DNA from: Lepidostoma basale
Taxonomy: Eukaryota; Arthropoda; Insecta; Trichoptera; Lepidostomatidae
Direction: 5' to 3'
DNA: 64,000 nt
Assembly: GCA_022606425.2 (NCBI GenBank)
Contig: JAHDVF020000223.1
Coordinates: 62,001 to 126,000 of the forward strand
The notes beneath the pieces are model-generated. The model did not search any database. It saw only the letters and a list, made by a program, of their open reading frames with translations, and was not told the DNA's origin. Positions within the stretch are counted from its first letter, which is position 1, and each line of letters starts with the position of its first letter. This document shows positions 20,676 to 31,989 of this stretch, piece by piece. Both the position numbers and the translations under genes were made by a program.

Positions 20676-21340
20676 AATAACTAACTAACCATCACGCCGT
20701 CTCCCCGAAGGGGTAGGCAGAAATAATGGACTGCCACACTTTTCTTTCCTGACACATTTCTCTCGCTTCCTTAATATTCATACATCGTGTCATGCACGCG
20801 CGTCGATTTCTCTGACTCCTCACACGGCCGACATTCAATATTTGATTTATTTGATCGTGCCTCATTTTCCTCGGTCTTTCTCTATTTCTGGTTTCATTTA
20901 CGTCGTTAAGATAATTTTTTTACCATTCTTTGTTCATTCAAACCATCTTAATGATCCTTTCATTATTTTGTTCATAACACCATCATTCGCATTGCATTCA
21001 TTTCTTATATTTTTATTCGACACTCTATCATACACAGAGTATCCACACATTCGTTCAAGAGATCTCATTTCTACTGCGTTTATTCTACTTTCATCCTTCT
21101 TTTGCCAGTTCCATGCTTCGCTTCCATACATAAGGGTCGGTAGAAGAACACCATCGTGCACTGCCATTCTAGCTTTTTTGGATAGGTTTTTGTTTGCGAT
21201 GACAACATTAAGTACACCATTCACTTTGTTGCCTGCCCCAACCCTTCTTTCAATATCCCTCTCCACTCGCCCATCTCTTGTAAACATACTACCTAAATAC
21301 ACAATTTTATTATATTTTAAGTATTTATATAATATCACGA
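20676..21340 (-). mobile_element. LINE-R, longest upstream extent
   Basis: The minus frame 20934-21338 (134 codons) reads 'YLGSMFTRDGRVERDIERRV', 'AVHDGVLLPTLMYGSEAWNW', 'ESRINAVEMRSLERMCGYSV' and 'MNKIMKGSLRWFE'. YLGS and the YGSEAW block are typical of the region after the RT palm. A frameshift then separates it from the C-terminal part, which runs to a (GTTA)n tail at 20676. RT catalytic motifs are absent. Confidence 0.8.
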
Positions 21341-21384
21341 TATTTTATTATATTTTAAGTATTTATATATAATAATATCACAAT

Positions 21385-21511
21385 ATTGAATGTCAGTCAC
21401 GTGAGGAGTCGGAGAAATCGACGTGCGTGCATGACAAGATGTATGAATGTAGAGGAATCGAGAGAAGTATGTTAGGACAGAACAGTGTGGCGTTTCATTC
21501 TTTCTGCCTAT
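21385..21511 (+). mobile_element. LINE-R C-terminal fragment
   Basis: It covers RNRRACMTRCMNVEESREVC to the SILSAY region and stops at 'TTTCTGCCTA' without a tail, where a hammerhead-like repeat begins. It lies head-to-head with the minus-strand copy, separated by two tandem copies of an AT-rich ~40-bp unit (21308-21380). Confidence 0.65.
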
Positions 21512-21557
21512 AATATCACCGTAGAAGGGCTGGTTAGTCCGAAACATGTTTGATATT
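21512..21557 (+). ncRNA. Hammerhead-like motif, core-mutated (F2 family)
   Basis: Helix I is excellent (AATATCA 21512-21518 with TGATATT 21551-21557). Helix II is GGGC/GTCC with one wobble, and GAAAC and ATGTT follow. The CTGAAGA box has become CCGTAGA, so cleavage is not expected. The downstream sequence to 21665 (GTATGGCGAACATAG-like) matches the flank of the 34.9-kb copy. Confidence 0.55.
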
Positions 21558-21669
21558 TATTTTTTTATGTTTTTTTAATAAATGTGAGTGCTGTATACAA
21601 AGTATATATAAAAATAAACATTAAACATCTACAACACAGAGTTATGGCGAACATAGAATAAACATTAAG

Positions 21670-22168
21670 GTATCTTTATCTTGATAATGGTTGCGAAACG
21701 AAACATGTCATCAGTATTCGAGCGTGAATGTTTGCTTTGACGTTAAGTCCTGAAACCACGGCATTGAATATCCAGCCTGCTAATACAGAGCTTAAAAATC
21801 AATGTGAGCATGTCACGTGCTGGGTTTAATCTTAAGACTGAATACGTAAAGCCGCGATCAGAGAACAAGACGAAGTCACTGACACTAACGATACGATCTT
21901 AGATTTAAAGAAATAAGCCGGATGCTGCAAGAAGACCGTTTGAACGGTGAATAAAACGGTCCCGTGGAGACCAAGAAGTTATCCCAGACATTTCAAATGA
22001 TCCTTATATAGAGAAATTCAAACGTGACTTTGGTTGTAAGATGTTGAATAATGAGACGAGCATTACTTAGCAAGTAAAATCAGTATCATCAGATTAATGG
22101 ATATCTATAAAATCACTAATTAGTGATTTATAATCGAAAATGATCCCAGATATGGACAATTCAACTAT
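21670..22168. other. No gene recognised
   Basis: Unique-looking sequence of mixed composition; no repeat partner and no long frame on either strand. Confidence 0.4.
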
Positions 22169-22169
22169 C

Positions 22170-22310
22170 TACATGGCTTTGTGGCAACAGCTAAGACTGT
22201 CGCACCGAGGTCTCGGGTTCGATTTCCGGCGATGACAGAGTGAAAAATAAATCTCAAGTAATCTACGGTCTGGTAGAATTAACGTGATAAATAGCTTCCT
22301 ATCTGGTAAT
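22170..22310 (+). mobile_element. SINE-T copy, degenerate
   Basis: The A-box region is TGGCAACAGCTAAG. The B box is GGTTCGATTTCC. The body is recognisable at GTCTGGTAGAATTAACGTGA but has deletions. Confidence 0.6.
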
Positions 22311-22361
22311 TAAGTTCAAATAACCTGTTGTATAAAAAAAATGTGGAAAGGAACAGGAAAC

Positions 22362-22797
22362 TATTGAACTGGCAGAAGAAGGATGAAAGCAGAATAAATG
22401 CGGTAGAGATGAGAATCCTAAGACGCCTATGGGATAAAACGACACACGACAAAATTTCAAAATAAGGAAGGAATGTAGAGTGGAAGCTTTCTTGAACACT
22501 ATGAACAAAATTATGAAAGGATCACTGCGTTGGTTTGGACATATGTAACGCATAGATGAAGAAACAGTCGTTAAGAATGTATATGTTAACGATGTGAATG
22601 GAGTACAGAGTCGTGGGAGACCGAGGAAAACTTGACATGATCAAATTAATCAAATTTTAAAGGTCGGCCATGTTAGAGGTTCGACGTGCGTGTATGACTC
22701 GTTCGAGAGCTGTGTTTGGATCGAGTAGTGTGGCGATCCATTCTCTCGTCCTACTCCTCCGGGTAAACGGCGTGATGGTTTGTTGTTGTTGTTTATC
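22362..22797 (+). mobile_element. LINE-R fragment, (GTTGTT)-type tail
   Basis: It runs from 'KDESRINAVEMR' to the terminus. Stops replace the W of WFGHM-E and of TWHD, and two deletions remove parts of the RRACMTRC and SAYP segments. The tail reads GGTTTGTTGTTGTTG, close to the (GTTT) subfamily. Confidence 0.7.
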
Positions 22798-22799
22798 GT

Positions 22800-23380
22800 A
22801 TTACTTGACATAGGATAAAGATATTTAAAGGGAATTCAGATTATTTATAGTAAAAGAAGATACCGAATTATTTAAAATCGTTCAGTATCATATGAAAATA
22901 ATATGAAAGAAAAAATATCTCTCTTATACACAAAGAAAAAAACATTTTTAGTCACAGAACGATTCAAGATAAATCCAGATTTCATTTTGAATCCTACAAC
23001 ATTTTTTGTGTGCATGTTCAAAGCGAAATGTGAAAAATACAATAATATACATATGACGCACACTAATGGGGAATATTTTATTCCAATAAAATATTATTGA
23101 CAGAGACGCAAAGAAGTTAAAAATGACACATGAATATTCAATAAAAAAGAGAGATATTTCTTTGTCATACAAAACGTTGGATTGTGAATTGTTAAGCTAT
23201 AATCGTGTATGGAGTGAATGGAAACAAAAGTCTTTACGACATTCTGAAATGTTTTTTATTGAGGGGCTTTGAATATTTCTTGGGTGAATAAAAAATGAAA
23301 CGTGAATGAATAATATTAATCTTTTAATTCTGAATCACCGTTATTACACGTATCACAGTGTATTTTTATGAAATTATCGC
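22800..23380. other. No gene recognised
   Basis: AT-rich. Overlapping short frames on both strands (for example 22903-23100 +) mirror one another because the sequence is partly palindromic in composition; none has a motif. Confidence 0.4.
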
Positions 23381-23384
23381 CAAA

Positions 23385-23535
23385 CAACTCAGAGTTGTTT
23401 GCAACATCTGATGATGCCAACATCTGCCGCGACAATCTCGAAAAAAATTATATTGTGATACGTATATTTACAGTATTTCAAAATTAAAACATTTAATAAT
23501 GTTTCAGTGTTTCAGCCAAAACAGTGCATTATCTA
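23385..23535 (+). repeat. Foldback F1 remnant with deleted hammerhead
   Basis: CTGATGATGCCAACATC is followed directly by GCCGCGACAATCTCG. The segment with the second half of helix II and GAAAC is deleted compared with 37526-37580. The downstream arm (TTGTGATACGTATA, TTCAGCCAAAACAGTGCA) matches the 11.5-kb copy. Confidence 0.55.
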
Positions 23536-23639
23536 ATAAATGAATAATTAATGTATGAAATTGAAGCTTCGATCATTAGAAACAAATGCAAACAACATAA
23601 CAATTTCAGTGAGAGTCAATAATGCAATTATTTTACTGA

Positions 23640-23725
23640 AATCTCTTGATGGAAGTTCAGTCTAAATAAAGACAAAATTGGAAGTAGTTAAAAAACATCG
23701 TTTTATTTAATTATTATTCAATAAT
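23640..23725. repeat. Foldback F4, single arm
   Basis: GAAATCTCTTGATGGAAG, AATAAAGACAAAATTGGAAG and TAGTTAAAAAACATCG match one arm of 20041-20275 with the centre deleted. Confidence 0.55.
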
Positions 23726-23839
23726 GCAGTTTCAATGATCGCGCTTTGGCGTGGAATAGCTTAATTATAATAGAATAATATTAACTAATAAAAATTTGAG
23801 ACCGTGGAACAGTTTACGTAGGTACCTAGGCTCCTTAGT

Positions 23840-24437
23840 TAACAAAATAAATATAAAAGGATATTCGCAGCAAACAAATGCTACTTTGGCCTCAATAAGC
23901 ACCTAAAGTCGCGTCTACTGTCAAAAAGAAAGAAAGACAAAGACCACAATATATAAAACGCTGATAAGACCAGTCCTAACATATGCCTCGGAGACTTGGA
24001 CGCTCACTAAACGGAATGAAAACAAAATAAACTGCTTCGAAAGGAAGACCCTTCGTAGAATCTCCAGACCCATTAAGGATGTGACGAAGGAGGATAAGGA
24101 TGAGACGTGGAGAAGGAGATACAACACAGAGCTCTACGATCTATACCAGGACGTCAGCATGGTCAAGTTTATAAAGATTAACAGACTGCGCTGGCTAGGG
24201 CACTTGCACCGCATGGGAGATCTGGAGCCCCCCAAAAGAGTGTTGTATGACAATCCAGCAGGGCGAAGAAGCATCGGTAGGCCGAGACTGCGATGGCTGG
24301 ATGGTGCCGTGGCAGATTGTCGGGTCCTGGAGCAGCAAGACTGGGAGGTGGCGGCCAGAGATAAGACAGGATGGAGACGTTTCTTGAAGGAGGTCAAGAC
24401 CCACCAAGGGTTGTAGCGCCGGAGAAGAAGAAGAATA
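23840..24437 (+). mobile_element. RTE-G reverse-transcriptase C-terminus, (GAA)n tail
   Basis: An early part reads 'TLIRPVLTYASETWTLTKR' and 'FERKTLRRISRPIKDVT' before a frameshift. The open frame 24081-24416 then continues 'YNTELYDLYQDVSMVKFIK', 'NRLRWLGHLHRMGD', 'GRRSIGRPRLRWLDG' and 'DKTGWRRFLKEVKTHQGL' to its stop. The tail is GAAGAAGAAGAATAATAATAA. It is the same subfamily as 44163-44968. The RT palm is missing. Confidence 0.8.
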
Positions 24438-24680
24438 ATAATAACTGCACTGTTCGGTCAGTCTTTTCCAAGTGCACCCTTAGAGCAATTGATTTTACAA
24501 AACGGTGCACTTAAAATATAAGACATCAAAGTAATAACAATATATCGACAAGCATTATCCGGCATCTGATTTCGGTATTGGATATTTTGACCCCCCTCCG
24601 TTAGTAAGCTGAATAATTAATGAATAATTAACTTACTGAAAGCTAAGGCATTAACACTGTGGAATCCCATAGTAATACAC

Positions 24681-24811
24681 TAAGGAAATTGAAAATAACT
24701 TTGTTTATTATCCACACTTTGTTTATTAGCTGAAGACGGAGGTATCCTCCGAAACATGTCGTGTTTTTAAATATTTTGTGGATAATAAACAAAGTTATTT
24801 TCAATTTCCTA
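24681..24811. repeat. Foldback F6
   Basis: Arms 24681-24716 and 24777-24811 are almost perfect inverted repeats of 35 bp, beginning TAAGGAAATTGAAAATAAC. The loop holds a hammerhead-like motif in plus orientation. Confidence 0.75.
24720..24766 (+). ncRNA. Hammerhead-like motif in F6, intact core
   Basis: CTGAAGA lies at 24730-24736, then one extra C. A perfect helix II is GGAGG/CCTCC (24738-24742/24746-24750) with a TAT loop. GAAAC is at 24751-24755, a 2-nt loop AT follows, then GTC at 24758-24760. Helix III is A-T and C-G only. Helix I next to the core is weak. Confidence 0.55.
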
Positions 24812-24839
24812 GGTGTACGAATAATTAACATTGTCCAAT

Positions 24840-25470
24840 TAGGTATTGCTGCAAGGAAATTGATATCGATATGTTGAGTGCATGGCTACATTGAAAATAT
24901 ACAGTTAATCGGAAACGAATACAAAATAGTTGCCCTAACAGATAAAACATAACGCATTGCAAACGCAGTGCGATTATAGGAGCCGGTTGTTATGCTGCGC
25001 TGGCGGCCGTATTTATAGAAACATAAAGTTCTCCTTCGCTAATCGAGGATGTAAACCGGCCTTTCGGGTTTGGAATCAGCTAGAGCCGGCGGTTACCGTG
25101 GCCAACTACGCAGAACGGGTATACCAATAATCCTTTTGAATTTAATTTACAAATCCGTCAACAGCGGCAGTAAAATCCCTCGGCCCTGCTGGATCTCAAG
25201 CGCCTGCTTTAGCTTTACTCCACTCAGCCCCCGACACTGCCAAATTAAATCAGTCAACATTTGATGCAATTGAAATAATAACATGTTGATTCGTTGGACA
25301 ATTTATATTTAAAAACTTAACTGTATTACCACAGCAAACATATTTTGGGACACATAAGCCCCGCATATTAAATTTGCTGACAATTTATATTCATGAAACA
25401 AGTATTTTGTATTGACGGTTGAGGTATTAGTTTTGTAAAACTCCATTATTAATTCATAATAGTAAACACG
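24840..25470. other. No gene; GC-richer block 24955-25260
   Basis: 24955-25260 is clearly GC-richer than its surroundings and unrelated to the repeats here. It has no frame that looks coding; the 64-codon frame at 25070 (+) has no motif. Further on, 25290-25400 shares ACTTAACTGTATTA and related words with 25825-25900 as a direct repeat. Confidence 0.4.
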
Positions 25471-25477
25471 ATTGTTA

Positions 25478-25745
25478 AGTGGTTTTAATTGAATTTAATT
25501 TATATAAATAGTGGCAATAATTGAAGGATGGAGTGCCGCATCGGTTTAAGTGTGACAGTCCATTATTTCTGCCTACCCTTTCGGGGAGACGGCGTTTTGT
25601 TTAGTTTTACAAATTTGTTTCGCTTTGTGAGGGCATGTTTGAGAATATTCATTACTGATGACTTTGAGAATGCCCTCGCAAGGTGAAACAAATTTGTCAT
25701 TATTTACATAATTTATATAAATTAAATTCATGTTAAACCACTAAA
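25478..25745. repeat. Foldback F9 split by a SINE-L fragment
   Basis: The outer arms (GTGGTTTTAATTGAATTTAA and its inverted match near 25715-25745) and the inner arms (ACAAATTTGTTTCGC at 25613 and TGAAACAAATTTGT near 25697) belong to one palindrome. The SINE-L piece 25527-25610 lies between outer and inner left arms. The centre resembles a decayed hammerhead with a fully palindromic helix III region. Confidence 0.65.
25527..25610 (+). mobile_element. SINE-L 3' fragment nested in F9
   Basis: AAGGATGGAGTGCCGCATCGG, minus its last base, runs into ACAGTCCATTATTTCTGCC and GGGGAGACGGCG, then GTTTAG. It is 5'-truncated and ends without a full GTTA tail. Confidence 0.65.
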
Positions 25746-25944
25746 CAATTGTGGAAACTATTATAAATTTAAATAGATGTATTTTTGACTACTATTAAAA
25801 AAAAAATTATCTTAAATTTTAATAATTGTATAAAAACTTAACTGTATTATCACAACTTATGGTACATGTTTCAGAACACAGAAGCCCTACATATAATTTT
25901 TTTGACAAATAATATTTATTCAACATGTTATCTTAATTTATTCA

Positions 25945-26100
25945 ATAAATTAAAGTTATTATACGTATTACAATTTATCATTATGAGATTGTTGCGACAA
26001 CTGTTTACCAACATATGTTGGCATCATCAGGTGTTACACACAACTCATAGACAATCTTATAAAAAGTAAATTGTAATATGTATAATAACAGCGTTTAAAA
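25945..26100. repeat. Foldback F1, copy 2
   Basis: Arms 25950-25992 and 26048-26092 are inverted repeats (ATACGTATTACAATTTA and TAAATTGTAATATGTAT). On the minus strand 25985-26042 the core has CTGATGA, an extra T and helix II CCAAC/GTTGG. The G of GAAAC is T, so the hammerhead is predicted inactive; GTC is present. Confidence 0.65.
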
Positions 26101-26144
26101 TAAAATAAAAAAAACATTAAATAATGTTGAAGTGTCATATAGTG

Positions 26145-26415
26145 TTTCGCACACATGGAACGAATGGATGAGGGAAGAATGGTTAAAAATATATATACAA
26201 GTAGTGTGAATGGAAAAATAAATCGAGGTATGCCATGGAAGACATGGCAAGACCAAATCAATCAAATACTGAAAGACGACTATTTTCCAAGTAGGAACAA
26301 TCGACGAACGTGCGTGTCACAGTATGTGAATGTAGAAAAAGCGCTAGTCATGTCAGGATATAATAGTTTGGCTGTCCGTTCTCTGCCTACCCCTCCGTCT
26401 ATAGTTAGTCGCTAG
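26145..26415 (+). mobile_element. LINE-R fragment, open 86-codon frame
   Basis: It runs 'MERMDEGRMVKNIYTSSVNG', 'TWQDQINQILKDD', then a diverged RRTCVSQYVNVEKA. The terminal SAYP...GETA is lost by a small deletion; the frame continues to a stop in TAG-rich sequence. It has no tail repeats. Confidence 0.7.
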
Positions 26416-26419
26416 TAAA

Positions 26420-27837
26420 TAGTAAAGTTTTTAAATTTCAAAAATATTTTAAACACATGTATTAATTCAAGAATATATTTATTCAATAAAATAGATCAAA
26501 ATTTTAAATTCTATGATTTTTTATCTTTTATTAATCATTTTCTGATCGCGTTTGTTTCACTAATATAGTAAAGGTGTTCAAGACAAATATAATTTTCAAG
26601 GATTAATTGTATCTCAATAGAGACGAAGATGGTAATTGTGTTTTGGAAACAGAATATGGTGGTTGAGGCGTTTACAGGACCTATGACCTGTCATTGGTTG
26701 GGTTAAGCGATCGCTTTATGCTTACAACATTCCCCATTCCACCTTTCTTACGAACACACAACGTCTGACAAATTTTTGGAAGTTGTATATATGCAACTAG
26801 TTTGCACCACACTTCACATGTTACTGGTTCAATCTACTTTAGCGCCATCAATTTTCAAGTAAGTTAATATTATATTTACCAATATTTTTTTAAATATTCG
26901 AACGTCTTAACGCCCAAATGTAGTACGTTAAGATGTATTTATGCAAAGGGCGTCTGAACATATTAACGACTGCATTGTGAATCATACACTACGCAAGTCA
27001 GGGTAACCTTCTATTTTTAAAAGGTCAATTATGTTAAAACAGATTCCGGAGGGTCAAATGTTAACCAAGGGTCAGAAACCATAATAAATAATAGAATACA
27101 TTTTAATACAAAACGTACGTTATTTCTTACGTAAAAACAAATTGATGCCAATTGCAATCAATCGCAGCAAAATCATAGATGAAAGAGAGAAATACACTTG
27201 AGTCCAATAATGTTGTTATTGTGTGATACCTAATGTGACCTGACGTCCCGTTTTCACTGGGACAGTCCCGTTTTTAGGCAGCGCGTCCTGGTGTCCCTGA
27301 AAATAGCTTCGGGACACCTAAACGTCCCGTTTTCGAAAAGAAAGAAACACGCAGTAGAATTTTCAAAAAAATAAGCAATGGATAAAAGATATCTGAAGAG
27401 AAAATATACTCTTTGCTCTTTGATCTGGCGTTAACAGTGTTGAAGTGATTAAAATTTATTGTGTGTGAACTCTTAGCTTAAAAAAATTCTAAATTTTGTT
27501 AATAAAAAAATAAAAAACTGTCAATTATTCGCGAAAACAGCGCTATATAAGTTGTCTAAATTTATAATTTTTATTAAATACCGACTTTTTTTCCAGTGTC
27601 GCGGTTTGGGTGGGGGGAATAAATGGTCACGTTAGTGATACCAAAGGCGAACAATGATGTTTTTTTTTTATAAATATAATGATCAAAAACAAAAGATAGT
27701 CTAAACTCGTGTAAAGATGGTATATAGAAATACCTTTGTATATGATATGGAAGGAGCAATAGATCTAAAAAGACAAAAAAATTGGCAAGACCTAATCCAT
27801 AAACTAACCTTTTTTGGATGGCTGTGGGGAGAGTTAT
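26420..27837. other. No gene recognised
   Basis: 26598-26640 (+) shares an exact block of about 36 bp with 57795-57835 (-), centred on TCTCAATAGAGACGAAGATG. 27225-27330 contains several GTCCCGTTTT repeats (TGACGTCCCGTTTTCACTGG) in direct and near-inverted order and is GC-richer. Neither could be classified. Confidence 0.4.
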
Positions 27838-27945
27838 CAAAAAGGATTAAGAAGAAAGAATGAACTCGTTGTATTTTTCCTGACATACTTCTGTGGTTTC
27901 GTTCATCCATCGCATCGTGCATGCACGTCGATTTCTCCTATTAAT
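27838..27945 (-). mobile_element. LINE-R fragment
   Basis: The minus strand covers the RRACMHDAMDERNHRSMSGK part of the C-terminus, with a deletion compared with other copies. Both ends are truncated. Confidence 0.5.
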
Positions 27946-28117
27946 ATATTTCATTTTACGAAATATTGTTCAAAAAGAAAATAATCCAAATATTAGAGTG
28001 TATATACAGCCGTATTACCGTCGTACCTGTATATATATTATGTTTACTATCTCTATGCATTCGTCTAAATTGGCGACTTAAATGTATTAATATTTAATGT
28101 GTATTTAGAAAAATAAT

Positions 28118-28230
28118 TATTAGGAGGAAGCTAGAGAGATGTGTCAGGATAGAGTAGTGTGGCGTTCCATTCTCTATACCTACCTCTTCGGTAAAACGGC
28201 GCGATGGCTTGTTATTGTTGTTGCTGTTGA
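28118..28230 (+). mobile_element. LINE-R terminal fragment, TTGTTG tail
   Basis: EEAREMCQDRVVWRSIL is readable, followed by GCGCGATGGCTTGTTATTG. It is about 110 bp and strongly 5'-truncated. Confidence 0.65.
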
Positions 28231-28432
28231 AGACTTTGAATTTGAATTAAATTATATTGTAATATAAATAAATGCAAAAATTATTTTGAATTATATACTA
28301 TAATTAATTTAAAGAGTAAATATTTCCAAATAATATTTACATTTTTCATATTCCATTAACTAGATTTTTTAAATTTTTGTACTCGATTTATAATTTATTA
28401 TGAGAATTATCATGTAATATATTTTACAATAA

Positions 28433-28495
28433 TAAGGCGTCGACAGAGAGAATAAACCGCCACACTACTCTATCCTGACACACCTCACTAAATTA
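28433..28495 (-). mobile_element. LINE-R terminal fragment
   Basis: GTGAGGTGTGTCAGGATAGA in minus orientation leads to GTGTGGCGGTTTATTCTCTC. The end is damaged and the tail is lost. Confidence 0.5.
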
Positions 28496-28869
28496 ATCTT
28501 CTAAACTCCACTTAATATGTGTGCGTTTAAAAAGAAAATCGGACGCCACTGGTGATGACACTCGTAAATAATGTTAATAAAATCAAGTGAATTCGTTATT
28601 AACCTGACATTTACAATTGCTTGAGTTGTTTCAATGTGTCACCAAGCAATTGTCGATGATAGATATGGACTAGTTACGTGAATATAATAATGATAATAAA
28701 ACTATAACAAGAAATTATGGTTTATGAATTACATAGATACACCTATGCCATACCACCATATTACGTATACCCCAAGTCTATCGCTGGTAACTATAATATG
28801 TTCATCACTCATCACATATTCATTACTTTATTAATTATATACTATTATAATTTCACACAATGCATCAAA

Positions 28870-29142
28870 CCATTTTCAACCAACCTACCTCTGGTGACAC
28901 CGGTGGGAAGAGCAATTAATCTGCTGAATGCGTCTTTCAAATTAGTGAAAGTACGTTCAGAAAGCAAATACTCTTAATTCTGGAGAGAATCTTGTCTTCC
29001 TAATGTCGAACCATCTCTCATGTGTTTCTGGTAATATACTACTATAAACAATATATTATTTTACCTGTTCTCAATAGATGCCTTAAATTTTTATTTTGTA
29101 ATGTCTATTGATGAAATAAACTGATTTGATTTGATTTAATTC
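28870..29142 (+). mobile_element. LINE-C 3' fragment
   Basis: 'LPLVTPVGRAINLLN' is followed by a ~23-bp deletion where VSSEID should be, then the 3' UTR and a tail AATAAACTGATTTGATTTG. Confidence 0.7.
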
Positions 29143-29144
29143 CG

Positions 29145-30480
29145 TGTAATGTAAGTCACCAAGAGATGGTGCTCGAATCTGTTTAAATAAAATTTATTAC
29201 GTATTTTTAACATATTTCCAAAAAAAATGTATTTAATAAATTTTGATTTTTAAAAGGTTAATTCTATTCATTTAAATAAACTCCACAAGACCTTGATATA
29301 AATCACGAATAATGCAATGTCAAGTTTATGAATAATTCTGTAATAACACTATTTGTGGTTAGTGTCAACCTGATACAAGTTACTCAAATTTAACATAAAT
29401 ATGATAATTATGTTTATATACTCGTATTAACACATCTCGGGTAGCAAATGATAAAAAATATAATTATAAAGCCTAGCTATAACTACCACAATTTGTAATG
29501 TGAAATATTAAAAGTGATTGATATATTAAATGTTAGCTGATAATAACTTAATAATCTATGGACTATTAGTAAGTCCTTAAAATAAATTTTTTATAGTATT
29601 GAAACTTTAAACGCGATTATCTTGAAACCGCATGTTCAAAAACTCAAAAGTTATTGTATATCGCGTACCTAAATAAAAGATTTTTTTGAGGTATCGAAAA
29701 TTTTATTATTTTTTTATATATATTTTTAAATACTATTTAAATCAATTGAAAGGTTTATTCTTCCGCTGCAAAATTCTGTAATCGATAAATATATAGATTT
29801 TTTTTAATGCTGTGCGAATGCAACACTTTTCGTTGTCACGTAAGAGAGGCCTGAAAGACGCGACGCCACCGTTTGTTTTATAAAAAATGAAAAAAAAAAT
29901 GTTTTCCTACACTTCATAGTGAAAACTTTAAAATGATGCGTTTATTACATCACCTTTAAAAAAATCATAAAAATGACTAATTTTCGGGCGTCCGAAGGAT
30001 TTGCTCCCCTTAAATAGAACTTGTCACGTTATATTTAATTCGCTTCACGAGATAATACGCCATTGATATGATTAACTAATAAAATGACGCTATATGAAAC
30101 ATTTAATTTATTATTATTATAAAATCCATAAGATTGATAAAAAACAATGAATTATTTTAATAATATGCAAGATGTCACTTTATCAGAATTACAACAGAAA
30201 AGCAACAGGAAATAATCTGCGACAGGGACACTACAGAGATGCGTACTATGCTAATAAAAACAGTAATAGGTGGTAACACAGCGCGGTGAGACAGACAGTA
30301 AAATGAAAGATAAGAATATGATAGATGAATTCATTCTAAAGACTCCCTTCACATCCTGACCCCACAATAAAATACCTCATTCGATCAAACTTCGGACAAA
30401 TTACGACCCAAACACCTCCAGCCGCCACAAGCGCCCAAAATCGATCCTCCTTCAGAGGAACACTCCGGGCCACACAAATC
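29145..30480. other. No gene recognised
   Basis: Very AT-rich, with homopolymer runs and no long frame. 30340-30480 is GC-richer and leads into an M1-like fragment. Confidence 0.45.
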
Positions 30481-30482
30481 AT

Positions 30483-30600
30483 GCCCCGCATAAACTAACA
30501 ACCCACCAAATCACCCAATGTTCCCATGAGACGTAAGAGGAATAGCCACATGAGCTGAACCTCCGTAAGCCAGAAGATCCAAGTCCAAGTTCTATATTCA
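30483..30600 (+). repeat. M1-related fragment
   Basis: CCCGCATAAACTAACAACCC, GACGTAAGAGGAATAGCC and AGCTGAACCTCCGTAAGCC match the inner part of M1. It has no TIRs and contains the uninterrupted version of the site where SINE-D entered the 19-kb copy. Confidence 0.65.
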
Positions 30601-30734
30601 ACTTTAATCTGTGGCTTCTATAATTGTCATTAAAATGAGAACACTCTAATTATTTCAATATAATATAATAATAATAATAATTGTTAATCGCTAGTTTCAA
30701 TCCTTTAATGTAGTAATTTCCCATTGCACATTTG

Positions 30735-31345
30735 TATTCTTTTGGTGCCGTGTCAGGTCCCCCCAACATTGGCGATCACTGCAAAAAAGGCATCTCTGCC
30801 CTGCTCTACTTGGAACAGGTTCTGAATTCTTGTCATACCTGTCAATTATTTTATTTTTCGCAGCCAGGACAACTGCCTTCTACCAACTCCCCGACCTCCC
30901 TCTATTTTACCCATGAATATCATTCGAAGGAGGTGGTATTACTCTCCCCTTAGCACATGACATAAATTTGAGACCTTTCTAATTTTCACACTCGACAACA
31001 GCTCTCTATTGGCTCTGGCTCTCTGCAGTACGTTTGCATTACTGACCTATCGGTCTACGGTATACGGAGCATTCTGCGGTATAGTCACATCTCAAACGCC
31101 TCCAACCGGTTCATTATATTCACTTTTAGAGTCCGGATTTCGCAGCCATATAGTAGAACATAGGTACCCTAAAACATTAAATCATTCCTAGTCGGAGTTT
31201 CGGGTTAAGATTATCGTTGCATAAAAAGGTTCTCATTCTATTGAATGCGACTCGTGAAACTTCAATTCTGCATTTTATTTCAATGCCGGGTCAAGCGCTT
31301 TAGTAATAATGCTGCCAAGGTATTTAAATTGCATATTTGTATACA
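30735..31345 (-). mobile_element. Non-LTR reverse-transcriptase C-terminal fragment (separate family)
   Basis: The minus strand reads 'KYLGSIITKALDPGIEIKCR', then 'EVSRVAFNRMRTFLCNDNL' and, nearer the end, 'YHLLRMIFMGKIEGGRGVGR' followed by RQLSWLRKIK. The KYLGSxI...EIxxRIxxAR...GKIEGxRGxGRRxxSWL pattern is a well-known insect LINE C-terminus. Several stops and frameshifts interrupt it. It carries no GAA tail. Confidence 0.75.
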
Positions 31346-31354
31346 GCAAGTTAT

Positions 31355-31537
31355 TTGAACCCAATTACTGTATACAACTTTTTAGCTACAGGTTCTTATG
31401 GCATGTGATAGCCATTTAATTGTCACGTTAATTCTACACCAGACAGTGTGGCAAACACACTGCCATCGCCGGGAATCGAACTCGGGAAATTCAATGTGGC
31501 AATCATAATTCTTGCCCCTCTGCCAGGAAGGTCGTTT
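31355..31537 (-). mobile_element. SINE-T copy with extended 3' end
   Basis: The tRNA-like head (ACCTTCCTGGCAGAGGGG) and a B box with GAGTTCGATTCCC are clear on the minus strand. Beyond the body it continues into AATTGGGTTCAAATAAC at 31355-31375, a 3' extension shared with the 40.5-kb copy. Confidence 0.7.
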
Positions 31538-31722
31538 ATTATTATATAATTGTGAATAATTATATAAAACATGTTACATAATTATTATATAACATGTTTA
31601 TTTACCAGTTTAACACAAAGATTTAAGTTGTAAAGAATATTAAAGAGGAAATATTATTACATAAATATAAAACTGGAAAAATGTATATTTTTGTGACTAA
31701 TAAAATTATATTTGATGTATGA

Positions 31723-31982
31723 AAGGCGGGCCACACTGTTATAAACAAGCTCTCCACAACGGTCTCCACCAACGGTTTTAAACTGTGTAGACACTTGTTT
31801 GAAACCTCAATTCGTTTGACCTTCAACAAACTTTGTGGAGGGACGCGCGTTTAAACACGCATTCCACGTGTTTAGAGCTTGTTTAAAAACCAAGTGTGGA
31901 CGCTAAACCAACCGCGGGCTCCACAGCTCCCCACCAAGGTCACCCCTGTGGAGAGTTTGTTTCAAACAGTGTGGCCCGCCTT
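31723..31982. mobile_element. MITE of 260 bp, TIR AAGGCGGGCCACACTGT
   Basis: The 17-bp outer TIR is perfect at the ends, and symmetry continues inward (AAACAAGCTCTCCACA). TGA flanks both ends (31720-31722/31983-31985), a possible 3-bp TSD suggesting a PIF/Harbinger-like source. The inner sequence has further inverted copies of the TIR-proximal word. It has no coding capacity. Confidence 0.75.
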
Positions 31983-31989
31983 TGACTGC

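Noticed and set aside
22872..23172. Coding frames on both strands around 22.9-23.2 kb
   Set aside because: AT-rich, overlapping, no motif; the strand symmetry reflects base composition.
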